Shown piece by piece: positions 39,175 to 47,834 of a stretch of DNA of 64,000 bases. Numbering within the stretch: position 1 is the stretch's first letter; the number at the start of each line of letters is the position of its first letter. This stretch comes from Schaalia sp. lx-260. GTDB taxonomy: Bacteria; Actinomycetota; Actinomycetes; Actinomycetales; Actinomycetaceae. The position numbers were made by a program, and so were the translations under genes. The notes under the pieces are model-generated. The model had not been told where the DNA came from and made no database searches. It saw nothing but the letters and a program-made list of their open reading frames with translations. The stretch is from contig NZ_JAJNRQ010000006.1 in assembly GCF_021083645.1 (NCBI RefSeq), positions 1 through 64,000 on the forward strand. Direction: 5' to 3'.

Positions 39175-40110
39175 ATGGACCTGACTGTTAGCCCTCATGT
39201 CCTCGCCATCGGTGAAACACTGATGGACTGTGTTCAGCCTTTCGGAGCAAGCGAACCTACTAATGAGTATCCTGGTGGCTCTCCGGCCAATGTTGCGATG
39301 ACTCTTGGTCGTTTAGGTCGGCCTGTGGCCCTCCATACGTGGATTGGTCAAGATCTGCGGGGTGAGCGTATTGTTGAGCATTTTTCTGCCTCACACGTGT
39401 CTATCACACCGGATTCTTTTGGAGCGGACCACACAAGCACAGCTCTTGCTACTTTAGATGAAAGTGGAGCTGCCACCTATACTTTTGATTTCGATTGGAA
39501 CTTGACTGCGCCTTTGCCTTTAACGGGAATGGAACGCATTGTCCACGCAGGTTCGATTTCGTCGACAACTGAACCTGGAGCGACGGCTGTTTTAGATGCT
39601 CTGATTCGTGCTCGTCGTCATGCGATTATCACCTACGATCCAAATGCACGTCCGACTCTTATGGGTCAGCCGCATATGGCTTTGGCACAGGTGTGCCGTT
39701 TCCTTGCTGTTGCCGATGTTGTGAAGGTATCCGATGAGGATATTGCATGGTTGACTGGCAATCATGATCTTGAGGATGTGGTCCGCGAGTGGCTAGCCTT
39801 AGGCCCGCAAATGATTATTGTGACTCGCGGGAAGCAAGGTGCGCTGGCTTTTACTGCTTCAGGTGTTCGTTGTTCCTCCGTCCCTGGCAAAGTGAAAGTG
39901 GCGGATACCGTTGGGGCTGGCGACTCTTTTATGGGTGGCATTATTGATGCCATGTGGTCGTTAGGGCTTGTTGGCGTGATGTCGCGTCCTGTTTTGCGTG
40001 ATGTGGATAGCACGAAAGTGGATACGATTTTGGCTCGCGCGAGCGCTATTTCTGATATCACGGTGTCACGTTCAGGGGCGAATCCTCCGTGGCTGTCTGA
40101 ACTTGCGTGA
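39175..40110 (+). CDS. PfkB-family carbohydrate kinase (fructokinase-like)
   Basis: 311 aa ribokinase-fold enzyme. GGSPANVAMTLGRLG near the N-terminus binds sugar, and ADTVGAGDSFMGG near 243–255 supplies the anion hole and catalytic aspartate. The YDPNARPTL and KVSDEDIAWLTG segments resemble fructokinases. The product would be a sugar 6- or 1-phosphate. AAGGAGCGATCTGG precedes the ATG. Monocistronic, convergent with the cis-prenyltransferase. A link to the sugar importers at 3–10.7 kb is possible but not shown by position. Confidence 0.88.
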   Translation: MDLTVSPHVLAIGETLMDCVQPFGASEPTNEYPGGSPANVAMTLGRLGRPVALHTWIGQDLRGERIVEHFSASHVSITPDSFGADHTSTALATLDESGAATYTFDFDWNLTAPLPLTGMERIVHAGSISSTTEPGATAVLDALIRARRHAIITYDPNARPTLMGQPHMALAQVCRFLAVADVVKVSDEDIAWLTGNHDLEDVVREWLALGPQMIIVTRGKQGALAFTASGVRCSSVPGKVKVADTVGAGDSFMGGIIDAMWSLGLVGVMSRPVLRDVDSTKVDTILARASAISDITVSRSGANPPWLSELA

Positions 40111-40129
40111 GGCACGTGAATTTTACTTT

Positions 40130-40168
40130 CGCTTGCGCACACCGCTGTTTTTCGCATGTGGGCAAGCG
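40130..40168. terminator. Bidirectional hairpin between sugar kinase and prenyltransferase genes
   Basis: CGCTTGC (40130–40136) pairs with GCAAGCG (40162–40168), with additional CACA/TGTG pairing inside. It lies between the convergent stops at 40110 and 40181. Confidence 0.65.
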
Positions 40169-40180
40169 GAAGCACGTGTT

Positions 40181-40942
40181 TTATTTACCTAATCGCCGTT
40201 CCCGTTGAGCATAGGAACGTAGTGCCCGTAAAAAGTCTACGCGCCGAAAATCTGGCCAGTAGGCTTCACAGAAATAGAATTCTGAGTGGACAGATTGCCA
40301 GAGCATGAAACCTGAAAGGCGTTGTTCACCTGATGTGCGGATCACAAGGTCAGGGTCCGGTTGATCTTTCGTGTATAGGTGGGCGGCAATATCTGAATCT
40401 GTGAGGTGATCTGCGAGTTCGGTGAGTGACATGTCGTTGTGTGCAGCTTCACGAATCAAAGCGCGTACTGCCTCTGTTATTTCTCGACGCCCACCGTAGC
40501 CCACAGCGATGTTGACAATCATGCCTGTCGTATTGTGGGTTTTTTCCACAGAAATACGTAATTGTTGCGCGGCTTCAAGCGGCAAAAGCGACAAATCACC
40601 GACCAGGTGAAGGCACCATTTTTCAGATTGAGCAAGGGATTCAACTGCTGAACATATGATTTTCACGAGTTCGCTTAGTTCTTCGCTGTCACGCGATAAG
40701 TTATCTGTTGACAGCATCCATAGGGTAACGATTTCAACACCGACTTCATCTGCCCATGTAAGAAAATCGGCGATGCGTCCTGCACCTGCTCGGTGACCGT
40801 GCGTAGGCGTGGTGCCCACAGATTTTGCCCATCTACGGTTGCCGTCGAGGATTACTCCCACGTGGCGTGGCAGGTCCTCAGTTGATAGTCCTGAGCGTAA
40901 ACGGCGTTCGTAGAGGTCGTACAGTAAGTTCCACTGTGCCAT
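40181..40942 (-). CDS. Cis-prenyltransferase (UppS-like isoprenyl transferase)
   Basis: 253 aa. GVILDGNRRWAK (29–40) carries the catalytic aspartate, with HGHRAGAGRI, WMLSTDNLSR, DLVIRTSGEQRLSGF and SEFYFCEAYWPDF following. Condenses IPP in Z configuration onto an allylic diphosphate, supplying undecaprenyl/decaprenyl carriers or the short Z-FPP precursor. The presence of the IRTSGEQRLS motif and the length fit both; actinobacteria often have one of each, and I cannot tell which this is. Confidence 0.92.
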   Translation of the reverse strand: MAQWNLLYDLYERRLRSGLSTEDLPRHVGVILDGNRRWAKSVGTTPTHGHRAGAGRIADFLTWADEVGVEIVTLWMLSTDNLSRDSEELSELVKIICSAVESLAQSEKWCLHLVGDLSLLPLEAAQQLRISVEKTHNTTGMIVNIAVGYGGRREITEAVRALIREAAHNDMSLTELADHLTDSDIAAHLYTKDQPDPDLVIRTSGEQRLSGFMLWQSVHSEFYFCEAYWPDFRRVDFLRALRSYAQRERRLGK

Positions 40943-41361
40943 GATGTGTCATCTCCTCTTTATTGGCCTGCCTATGCCACGCTGATTGTTGTTGAGGCTA
41001 ATACTAGTCGCCCGGAAGGGTACATACTGAGGTGTTGCTGTCCCTTTGTTTTATTCAGGTGATAAACATTGGTGTGTCTGTTTCCTATTAAAACAAAGAA
41101 AATACTATTCACATTTGCACTTGAGGTAGGCGTGCTACGTGTTATTTCCTGTATAAAAGTCTATTCAGTATCGGTATATCTCCTCATACACTTTCAGATT
41201 CTCTTATAAGGACAAGGACGCTTCCCGCGTCTACGAATAGTTGCCTTTTGAATGCATTGTGAAGTTTTCGCAGGACATAGGTAAACCACAGTGATAACCT
41301 ACGGAAGCGTAAGTTATGTTTTATTTTTACGGAAATTTATTTTTACGGAAAGGAGATCACC
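40943..41361. other. 419-base divergent intergenic region
   Basis: Between the prenyltransferase (minus) and the hemolysin III-like gene (plus). No credible gene. A/T-rich around 41070–41200, with a small GACGC/GCGTC inverted repeat near 41218–41232 and a perfect 15-base tandem repeat just before the plus-strand gene, listed separately. Promoters for both neighbours must lie here but hexamers are not clear. Confidence 0.5.
41321..41351 (+). repeat. Tandem 15-base direct repeat over the ribosome-binding site
   Basis: TTATTTTTACGGAAA occurs twice with one base between (41321–41335 and 41337–41351). The second copy runs straight into the AAAGGAG ribosome site of the next gene. Looks like a slippage duplication in the leader. 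Confidence 0.8.
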
Positions 41362-42045
41362 ATGCGGATCGCATCATTGAAACCTACTCAATGGTTCCCT
41401 CAGCAGGTTGTTGCGATTAAACCTCATCTACGAGGATGGATACATTTAACTTCTGCTCCCCTTTCCCTCGCTGCTTCTATTGTCCTGCTATGCCTGGCCC
41501 CTACACCTGCAACCAAATGGGCCAGCGCGGTTTACCTCACAGCTTCCCTCGTGCTTTTCGGCGTATCAGCTACATATCACAGAATTTACTGGGCGCCCCG
41601 ATGGGAAAAATTCTGGCAACGTTTAGATCATTCAAATATTTTTTTACTCATTGCTGGCACATACACTCCGCTCTGCATAGCCCTACTCAATAGGCGCGAT
41701 GCAACAACTATTCTCTTGATTGTCTGGATAGGCGCATTTATCGGTATTTTGTTGAATCTCCTATGGCCAACAGCCCCTCGATGGCTTATCACAGCTGTGT
41801 ACGTTGTTTTGGGATGGGTGGCTATTGCTTACCTGCCCGCACTATGGGTTGCGGGAGGCCCAGCTATCATCTGGCTTATTGCGTCTGGCGGCATCCTTTA
41901 CACAATCGGCGCACTTATTTATGCCACTAAGCGCCCCAATCCTTCGCCACGGTGGTTCGGTTTTCATGAAATCTTTCATTTATGCACTGTATTCGCATGG
42001 GCATGTCAGTGTGTTGCTGTGTATCTCGCAGTCTTGAATTCATAA
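41362..42045 (+). CDS. Hemolysin III / TrhA family membrane protein (PAQR-like)
   Basis: 227 aa with seven predicted membrane segments. Family marks: RGWIHLTSAPLSL, SATYHRIYW and LDHSNIFLLIAGTYTP in the first half and GFHEIFHLCTVFAW near the end, including the conserved histidines, serine and aspartate thought to bind zinc in PAQR-type hydrolases. Bacterial members are annotated as hemolysin III or as regulators of membrane-lipid composition; cytolysis should not be assumed. A strong AAAGGAG site lies upstream. Confidence 0.9.
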   Translation: MRIASLKPTQWFPQQVVAIKPHLRGWIHLTSAPLSLAASIVLLCLAPTPATKWASAVYLTASLVLFGVSATYHRIYWAPRWEKFWQRLDHSNIFLLIAGTYTPLCIALLNRRDATTILLIVWIGAFIGILLNLLWPTAPRWLITAVYVVLGWVAIAYLPALWVAGGPAIIWLIASGGILYTIGALIYATKRPNPSPRWFGFHEIFHLCTVFAWACQCVAVYLAVLNS

Positions 42046-42222
42046 TCACTGACACCTCATATAATTCGTTACTCCATCGCATAACAATCAATCGCTTATC
42101 TTGTTAAAATTTCTTAAAGAATAGAGGGGGCAGGGAATACTCACTTCATTCTTTGCGCACAGTACGCCTGTTTAATTTCCCTCATCGCAAGATCTTCCTG
42201 CTAGACTCGTGACCATTCACAG

Positions 42223-42244
42223 GCCGGCACCTGGCGGTGCCGGC
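42223..42244 (+). terminator. GC-rich hairpin upstream of greA
   Basis: GCCGGCACC, TGGC, GGTGCCGGC: a perfect 9-base stem with a four-base loop, 24 bases before the greA start and about 180 past the previous stop. There is no T run after it. It could end the previous transcript or be a structured part of the greA leader. Confidence 0.5.
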
Positions 42245-42267
42245 TCACGCTTTCATTGGAGGTTTCT

Positions 42268-42747
42268 ATGGCTGATACACAGTGGCTGACACAAGCTCAA
42301 TACGATACCCTGCAAGCTGAACTTACCGAACGCACAGAAGTGCGTCGCCCCCACATTACGAAACTGATTGACGCTGCTCGTCAAGAAGGCGACTTGCGCG
42401 AAAATGGCGGATACCATGCGGCACGTAACGAGCAATCACTGAACGAAACACGCATTAAAGCTCTGCAAGCCATGTTGGAACATGCGGAGGTAGGCGAAAC
42501 CCCTGCTGATGACGGCATTGTAGAACCTGGGATGATTGTTGTGGCACGGGTTGCCGGACGCGAAGTGGAATTCCTCTTAGGTTCACGTGATGCTGGTGGC
42601 GACCTCGGTATTCAAGTATTTTCCACCCAAGCACCACTGGGAGCTGCTGTTATGGGAGCGCACGCAGGCGACACTGTAAGTTATGAGGCGCCCAACGGTA
42701 AGACCATCGATGTGGAAATTATTTCCACACGCCCATTCGGCATGTAA
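42268..42747 (+). CDS. greA: Transcription elongation factor GreA
   Basis: Rescues backtracked RNA polymerase by stimulating transcript cleavage. N-terminal coiled coil with the catalytic acidic tip (AARQEGDLRENGGYHAARNEQ) and a C-terminal FKBP-like domain (VMGAHAGDTVSYEAPNG). 159 aa from ATG 42268, with GGAGG upstream; the frame to 42256 is less likely. The acidic tip D/E pair is intact. Confidence 0.96.
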   Translation: MADTQWLTQAQYDTLQAELTERTEVRRPHITKLIDAARQEGDLRENGGYHAARNEQSLNETRIKALQAMLEHAEVGETPADDGIVEPGMIVVARVAGREVEFLLGSRDAGGDLGIQVFSTQAPLGAAVMGAHAGDTVSYEAPNGKTIDVEIISTRPFGM

Positions 42748-42786
42748 ATTCGGTGCGTGAATAACAGATACGCGCAGCAACATCAA

Positions 42787-42824
42787 AAGCGGCGGACACT
42801 TCAGTTGTGAAGCGCCCGCCGCTT
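42787..42824. terminator. Strong hairpin between greA and the AI-2E family gene
   Basis: AAGCGGCGG pairs with CCGCCGCTT, with an inner CTTCA/TGAAG stem. Sits in the convergent gap (stops at 42747 and 42901) and can serve both strands. Confidence 0.8.
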
Positions 42825-42900
42825 ACGTATTACTCACCGTCTCTGCATCTTGCCCCTCGCTTCAGGCAAACAGGTCTGCGTGGGCAAGGAACAGGGTTAC

Positions 42901-44367
42901 TCAGGAACTCCTCATATGTGTTCCGCCAAAATCTTGCGCAGATTCATTGAGCGAAGTCACTGACCGAGCGACTGCCTCTTTTGGAACAGAATCACCATCA
43001 GATGCCCCCATTAAAGTAGCATCCTTATGCGCTGCTGTTTTCTCATCCTCAGCCTTATGAACTACTCCTGCACTTGCTTCTTTACTATAAGAAGCAACAA
43101 TCATGTCATGTAACATTCCCGGAGGACCGCCTGGCCGGTCAGGATCTGTGGCAAGAGCTGGAATCGGATCATACCCATGTAAGTACAAGAATGTTGCGTT
43201 AATGAAAGCCGCTACCGGCACACCAAAGATCGCGCCAGGAATCCCCGCAACCGTTCCGCACCCTGCCACAACAAGTAAAACAGCCACCGGATGTAAAGAC
43301 ACAGCATTGGACATAATCAGAGGTTGCAGAAGGTTTCCTTCAATTTGCTGAACAGCCAAAATAATGATGAGCATAATCAAGCCAGCCATAGGGCCTTGAT
43401 CTACTAAAGCCACAAGAACAGCAATTGAACCAGAAATTAAAGCACCGAGAATTGGAACAAAACTACCGAAAAATACGACGACCACAATCGGAATCGCCAT
43501 CGGAACCCCAAGGAAGTACGCGCCCAAACCAATACCGATTGCATCAATGGCTGCCACTTGAATTTGTGAACGCACATAACCGCCCAAAGTAACCCAGCCT
43601 CGAATCGCAGATTCATGAATCGGTACTCGCGCAGGTTCTGGGAAAAGACGCACCACCCAAATCCAGATCTTTCGACCGTCTTTAAGGAAAAAGAACAAGC
43701 AGAATAAGACCAGAAGCATACTCGACAAACCGCTAAGCACTGAACTTGTCACTGATAAAGCACTGGAAGCCACTAATTCCGTATGTTGCTTTAGCCAGGA
43801 ACCGATTTCATTTTGCAAGGTTTGTTGCGTTTCAGTCAGAAGCTTCGTATCAATTTTGAAGGGAAGTTTTTCAATCCATATGGCAGCGGCATCAAAGCCT
43901 TCCATAGCTTTTCTGAATAACCGAGGTAACTGGCTAATAATTTGCGTACCCGCACCCGACAAGGTCACAAGCACCACACTAAGCGTAACTACAAGTCCCA
44001 CAGCAGCAGCTAACGCCTTAGGAAAATGCAGTTTTTTGTGGAACCACCCCACAAGTGGCGAAATCAGCACTGCCAGCAGGAGCGCCACAGCTATAGGCAA
44101 AACAATGATATACACCTGTATCATCAGGTAACCAATGCCAATAGCAGCCAGCGAAACAACCATCAGCCGCCACGATAAAGCTGCACTGACACGTAAAGTC
44201 CACGGAACAGCTTTCTCAGCAGAATCATCACGCAATGACTCTGTTTTCGGTAGTTCTGTGAGGAGCGGCATCTGTTGTACCTGACTTTGGCGTGCAGATG
44301 CTGCTGCAGTAGCGATACGTTTCATGGCATGAGCTATGCCGGAGGTCAATTGCGAACGACGAACCAT
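42901..44367 (-). CDS. AI-2E family transporter (YdiK/TqsA-like membrane protein)
   Basis: 488 aa. About eight membrane segments between residues 60 and 400, with the family motif in the later half (GVPMAIPIVVVVFFGSFVPILGALISG, QQIEGNLLQPLIM and HPVAVLLVVAGCGTVAGIPGAIFGVP). N- and C-terminal ~60–80-residue tails are hydrophilic and poorly conserved. Family members are linked to quorum-signal export or Na+/H+ antiport; the substrate here is unknown. AAGGGAAG precedes the ATG. Confidence 0.88.
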   Translation of the reverse strand: MVRRSQLTSGIAHAMKRIATAAASARQSQVQQMPLLTELPKTESLRDDSAEKAVPWTLRVSAALSWRLMVVSLAAIGIGYLMIQVYIIVLPIAVALLLAVLISPLVGWFHKKLHFPKALAAAVGLVVTLSVVLVTLSGAGTQIISQLPRLFRKAMEGFDAAAIWIEKLPFKIDTKLLTETQQTLQNEIGSWLKQHTELVASSALSVTSSVLSGLSSMLLVLFCLFFFLKDGRKIWIWVVRLFPEPARVPIHESAIRGWVTLGGYVRSQIQVAAIDAIGIGLGAYFLGVPMAIPIVVVVFFGSFVPILGALISGSIAVLVALVDQGPMAGLIMLIIILAVQQIEGNLLQPLIMSNAVSLHPVAVLLVVAGCGTVAGIPGAIFGVPVAAFINATFLYLHGYDPIPALATDPDRPGGPPGMLHDMIVASYSKEASAGVVHKAEDEKTAAHKDATLMGASDGDSVPKEAVARSVTSLNESAQDFGGTHMRSS

Positions 44368-44544
44368 CGTACTTCCCTTCTGTGGCCTCGTTTCATCAGT
44401 ATATACCGCGTTCTTCTCCCTGTTTCAGATCGCCTTGCACCCTTTGAAGGATTCTTCAAAATTTTTGCTCAGAAATACAAATGAAGCGCAAAGCGCATAC
44501 ATCGCTGCACCTCACGCCTCATTCAGTAGTGAAGAAAAGAAGGC

Positions 44545-44943
44545 TTACGCTACACCGAGAATATCGGTGACGAAAACAAGGGTGTCACCACCTTTGATTC
44601 CAGCTTGTGGGACGCCTCGATCGCCATAACCATACTCTGACGGAATCGACAAAAGTACGCGGTCGCCTACTTTGCAACCAACCAGCCCTTCATCCCATCC
44701 ACGAATAACCATCCCCACTCCGATTTGGAACGACAGTGCTTGACCGCGATCATAGGAGTTATCAAAGACTTCACCATTCCATACCTGACCAAGGTAATGG
44801 CAGTGAATAGTGTCCCCTGCCTCAACGACTTGCCCATTTCCTTCAACAAGTTTTTCCACAAGGAGTTCAGGGGATGCTTCCTCTGAAGTAAATTCGAGCG
44901 CAGGCTTACGAGCAAATTCACCTGTCACTGTCAGATTTTCCAT
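44545..44943 (-). CDS. FKBP-type peptidyl-prolyl cis-trans isomerase
   Basis: 132 aa cytosolic rotamase. FKBP core: VEAGDTIHCHYLGQVWNGEVFDNSYDRG, FQIGVGMVIRGWDEGL, IPSEYGYGDRG and LVFVTDIL. No signal peptide. AAAGGA precedes the ATG. Lies 47 bases downstream of the BI-1 family gene on the same strand, so they may be co-transcribed. Confidence 0.93.
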   Translation of the reverse strand: MENLTVTGEFARKPALEFTSEEASPELLVEKLVEGNGQVVEAGDTIHCHYLGQVWNGEVFDNSYDRGQALSFQIGVGMVIRGWDEGLVGCKVGDRVLLSIPSEYGYGDRGVPQAGIKGGDTLVFVTDILGVA

Positions 44944-44990
44944 GATTTTCCTTTTCTTTTCGTTGTGTATTGACGTGTATTCGCAGGCAA

Positions 44991-45944
44991 CTAATCACGT
45001 AAACGCGCCAGAAGCTGCAAAATCTCAAGGTACATCCACACGATTGTCACCATAAAGCCGAAAGCACAGATCCACGCGAAATTCGCGGGAGCACCACGTT
45101 CAACCCCAACCTTTGCTTGGTCAAAGTCTTGTATCAGGCATGCAGCGCCAATAAGAACCGCAAGGACACCTACGATAGCGCTCACAGGGAAACCGTAAAC
45201 AGTGGCATTAACCATTGATGAGGAAACCCAGCCGAAGGCCGATAATAATGCGTAAAGCAGACGGAATACGAGCAGACTTACCAATGCAATCAAAGTAAAA
45301 CGCGCAAATCTCGGTGAATTACGGACTTTCCCTGAAGCAAATAAAGCCAAGGTCACGCCAACAACCGTAAGAGTCGCAACGAAAGCCTGAGCAACAATAC
45401 CCGGGTAGGTCATTTCCATTACGCAAGAAAGAGCACCGAGAGCCGCACCTTCACAGACCGCATACGCAAGAATGAAAGCTGGGCGGATTTTCCGTGAAAA
45501 AATATTCACCATCGACAGAATTAAACCGCCAAGGAAACCTACCATCATGAGGCCAAGTCCCATTGTTGGCGTGGTCAAAGTTGCCCACCATGCGACAACG
45601 GCAGCAGCAAGCAGGACACCGAAAGAGATTCCTGTACGCACAAGAACGTCATCCCAGGTCATAATTCCACGATCAACTGCGTCAGCACTAGGCGCAGCGA
45701 AAGCGGATTCCATGGCGTCTTGATCCCATTGACTAGTGGTTGTGTAACCAACAGAGGTGTCATAGTGCTCATAGGGATTACGCGCATATGTGCCACGTTC
45801 TGCCGAGGTCTGGCTTGACTGATTGTGCAGTGTTTCCTTTGTGCCTACCGTGTAACCAGGCATTGTAGGGTATCCCGCTGGGGTGGTTTCCACCTGGCCG
45901 ACCGACCAGCCTTTGTTCATTCTGTCAAAAACAGGATTCGTCAT
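44991..45944 (-). CDS. Bax inhibitor-1 / YccA-family membrane protein
   Basis: 317 aa from ATG 45944, which has AAGGAGACAG upstream; the frame to 45974 adds ten residues. A ~100-residue hydrophilic, Tyr/Gly/Thr-rich N-terminal region precedes seven membrane segments of the BI-1 fold, ending NFAWICAFGFMVTIVWMYLEILQLLARLRD-like (aspartates at the pore end). The N-terminal extension is common in actinobacterial members. Role unknown, possibly calcium leak. Confidence 0.88.
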   Translation of the reverse strand: MTNPVFDRMNKGWSVGQVETTPAGYPTMPGYTVGTKETLHNQSSQTSAERGTYARNPYEHYDTSVGYTTTSQWDQDAMESAFAAPSADAVDRGIMTWDDVLVRTGISFGVLLAAAVVAWWATLTTPTMGLGLMMVGFLGGLILSMVNIFSRKIRPAFILAYAVCEGAALGALSCVMEMTYPGIVAQAFVATLTVVGVTLALFASGKVRNSPRFARFTLIALVSLLVFRLLYALLSAFGWVSSSMVNATVYGFPVSAIVGVLAVLIGAACLIQDFDQAKVGVERGAPANFAWICAFGFMVTIVWMYLEILQLLARLRD

Positions 45945-46080
45945 TCTGTCTCCTTGATTTTCTTTAGAAACCACTGAACCATGCTTACCGCTTTTTCGCC
46001 ACCTGTAGCTTTGCTATGGAGCATTTTTCACTCAGAACCACTCAACGCGCACGCAGCAGTTATATGAGGTTTTACAGGAT

Positions 46081-47154
46081 TCACCGTACTTTGAAATAGG
46101 TGAATAGGTGTTTTTCACGGGTAAATATCCACCCAATACATAGACCTATCACACAGCACACGCAGCTTGACCATACGATACGGTGTACCAACACGTACAA
46201 AGCCGTATCACTGAGTGCACCTAAACTGGCAATGACACAAACACTCACACACTCAGTGAATGCAACTGCAGGTAGCAGCCACATCAATGTTTCACATGCG
46301 ATAATTCTGCGAATATCTTGCCGTTGCGCACCAGCATGTAACGCAGAAGCAAATTCTAAACGGCGTGTTCGCAACGCGATAATTCCTGCACATAAGGAAA
46401 GCGCCCCTACAATCCACACAAGGAAACGTGTGTTCCGTGTCTGGAAACGTGCTTGCCCATCAAAGCGTGCACCTAAACGCGAGTTCAGTTGCTCCATTGT
46501 GGTTTGCGAGCGTTCATCCCGACGCGAGTTTTTCACAACGGATGTCAGGAGGCCCTGCACTTGAGGGGATTGCGGCCATATATCAACCCAACATTGGTCG
46601 TAAGTTGTTTCTGATGCTGTTGGAATAAGCGCCATATATCCGTATCCGCTTGCGCGCCCATCCTCAGGATAGTCATATGTACCAGAAATCATGACTTCCC
46701 CTCCAACTGTCGGGAAGGAATCGCCTATCTTCATTGGGAGTTGCGAACGGACTTGATCCGATACGATGATTCCGGGAAGGCCACTGGTTTGGGCGCTCAC
46801 TACTTTCGGGAATGTGGGGCTAACTAAGGCTTGAGGAATCGGAGCTGAAGGAAGCACGGTAAGCGTAATACGGCTTTCTTGAGTTTTTATTGCACCGGCA
46901 GCGCGGACCTGGGGTAAAGCATTCAGTGCTTCGCAGGCTGCTCCATCAATATTTTCAGGCGATTGGATTACACTGATGGAGCCTCCAGCTCGCACGTATT
47001 CTTCGGCGGCAGTCGTGATCGTGTGGGTGTGAGCGACTTCAGCGAGGCTGCCTATTGTCATGAGCAGAGTAAAAATACTCAACCACAGGATTGTTTTGCT
47101 TGTCCCTGTAATCGTATTACGCCAGGCCTCACTGATAATGCTTTTCCACTTCAC
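46081..47154 (-). CDS. FtsX/MacB-like ABC transporter permease of the peptide operon
   Basis: 357 aa. An N-terminal membrane segment (about 22–42), a ~190-residue extracytoplasmic domain, then three C-terminal membrane segments: the FtsX/MacB topology. The first membrane half resembles NTITGTSKTILWLSIFTLLM of macrolide-type exporters. Such permeases extrude peptides or transmit mechanical signals rather than importing. The start overlaps the ATPase stop by four bases (ATGA). Last gene of the six-gene minus-strand operon 50459 to 46081. Confidence 0.82.
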   Translation of the reverse strand: MKWKSIISEAWRNTITGTSKTILWLSIFTLLMTIGSLAEVAHTHTITTAAEEYVRAGGSISVIQSPENIDGAACEALNALPQVRAAGAIKTQESRITLTVLPSAPIPQALVSPTFPKVVSAQTSGLPGIIVSDQVRSQLPMKIGDSFPTVGGEVMISGTYDYPEDGRASGYGYMALIPTASETTYDQCWVDIWPQSPQVQGLLTSVVKNSRRDERSQTTMEQLNSRLGARFDGQARFQTRNTRFLVWIVGALSLCAGIIALRTRRLEFASALHAGAQRQDIRRIIACETLMWLLPAVAFTECVSVCVIASLGALSDTALYVLVHRIVWSSCVCCVIGLCIGWIFTREKHLFTYFKVR

Positions 47155-47834
47155 AGGTCCTCACCTCGGACAGGGTCGGATATATGCGAGGTGTATTGAT
47201 CTGTTTCTGTCTGTTTGTTTGGCTTTTCTGTTTCTTGCCATTCACGTAAATCAATGACCTGTGTACACATGCGTTCAGTTTCTTTGTCATGTGTCGCAAC
47301 TACAACGATTGTCTGCGCGCACGCTAGGTCAGCAATGGCTACGTTCACTTCTTGACGAGTATGTAAATCAAGTTGAGCTGTTGGTTCGTCAATGAGGAAT
47401 AAACTCGGATGCGAAGCAAAAGCACGGGCCAACATGAGGCGTTGGGCTTCCCCACCCGATAAGCTGGCAAATTCTTGCTGCGCGATACTGTTCAGATGAA
47501 ATGTATCGAGGATTTCGTATGCGCGTATTTCCGCTTCTGCACGGCCCATGCCTTCAGCAAGTAGAGGGAAAACAACGTGGTCAAGTGCGCTGCGGCGAGC
47601 TATTCCATAGGGGTTTTGGAAAACCCATGAGGTTCTTCCTGTCCCTGTTGTGGTGATTGTTCCTTCTGTGGGTTCTAACCAGCCGGCAATGATGCTCAGA
47701 AGTGTACTTTTTCCGCTACCAGATGGTCCAATAAGCGCATAGACTTCACCCTCGTGTAGTTCTTGTGTCATATGACGAAATAGCCAGGGTTTTCCTGGGA
47801 ATTGGTGTCCCACACGGTTCAATGTGACCTGCAT
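47151..47834 (-). CDS. ABC exporter ATPase (LolD/MacB-like) of the peptide operon
   Basis: 227 aa single nucleotide-binding domain. Walker A GPSGSGKS (36–43), Q-loop VFQNP (71–75), signature LSGGEAQR, Walker B LFLIDEPTAQLD and the ATHDKE H-loop. Belongs to the LolD/MacB group that works with FtsX-like permeases. The start overlaps the adaptor gene by 16 bases and the stop overlaps the permease by four. The hydrophilic C-terminus rich in Lys, Gln and Thr is unremarkable. Confidence 0.92.
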   Translation of the reverse strand: MQVTLNRVGHQFPGKPWLFRHMTQELHEGEVYALIGPSGSGKSTLLSIIAGWLEPTEGTITTTGTGRTSWVFQNPYGIARRSALDHVVFPLLAEGMGRAEAEIRAYEILDTFHLNSIAQQEFASLSGGEAQRLMLARAFASHPSLFLIDEPTAQLDLHTRQEVNVAIADLACAQTIVVVATHDKETERMCTQVIDLREWQETEKPNKQTETDQYTSHISDPVRGEDL

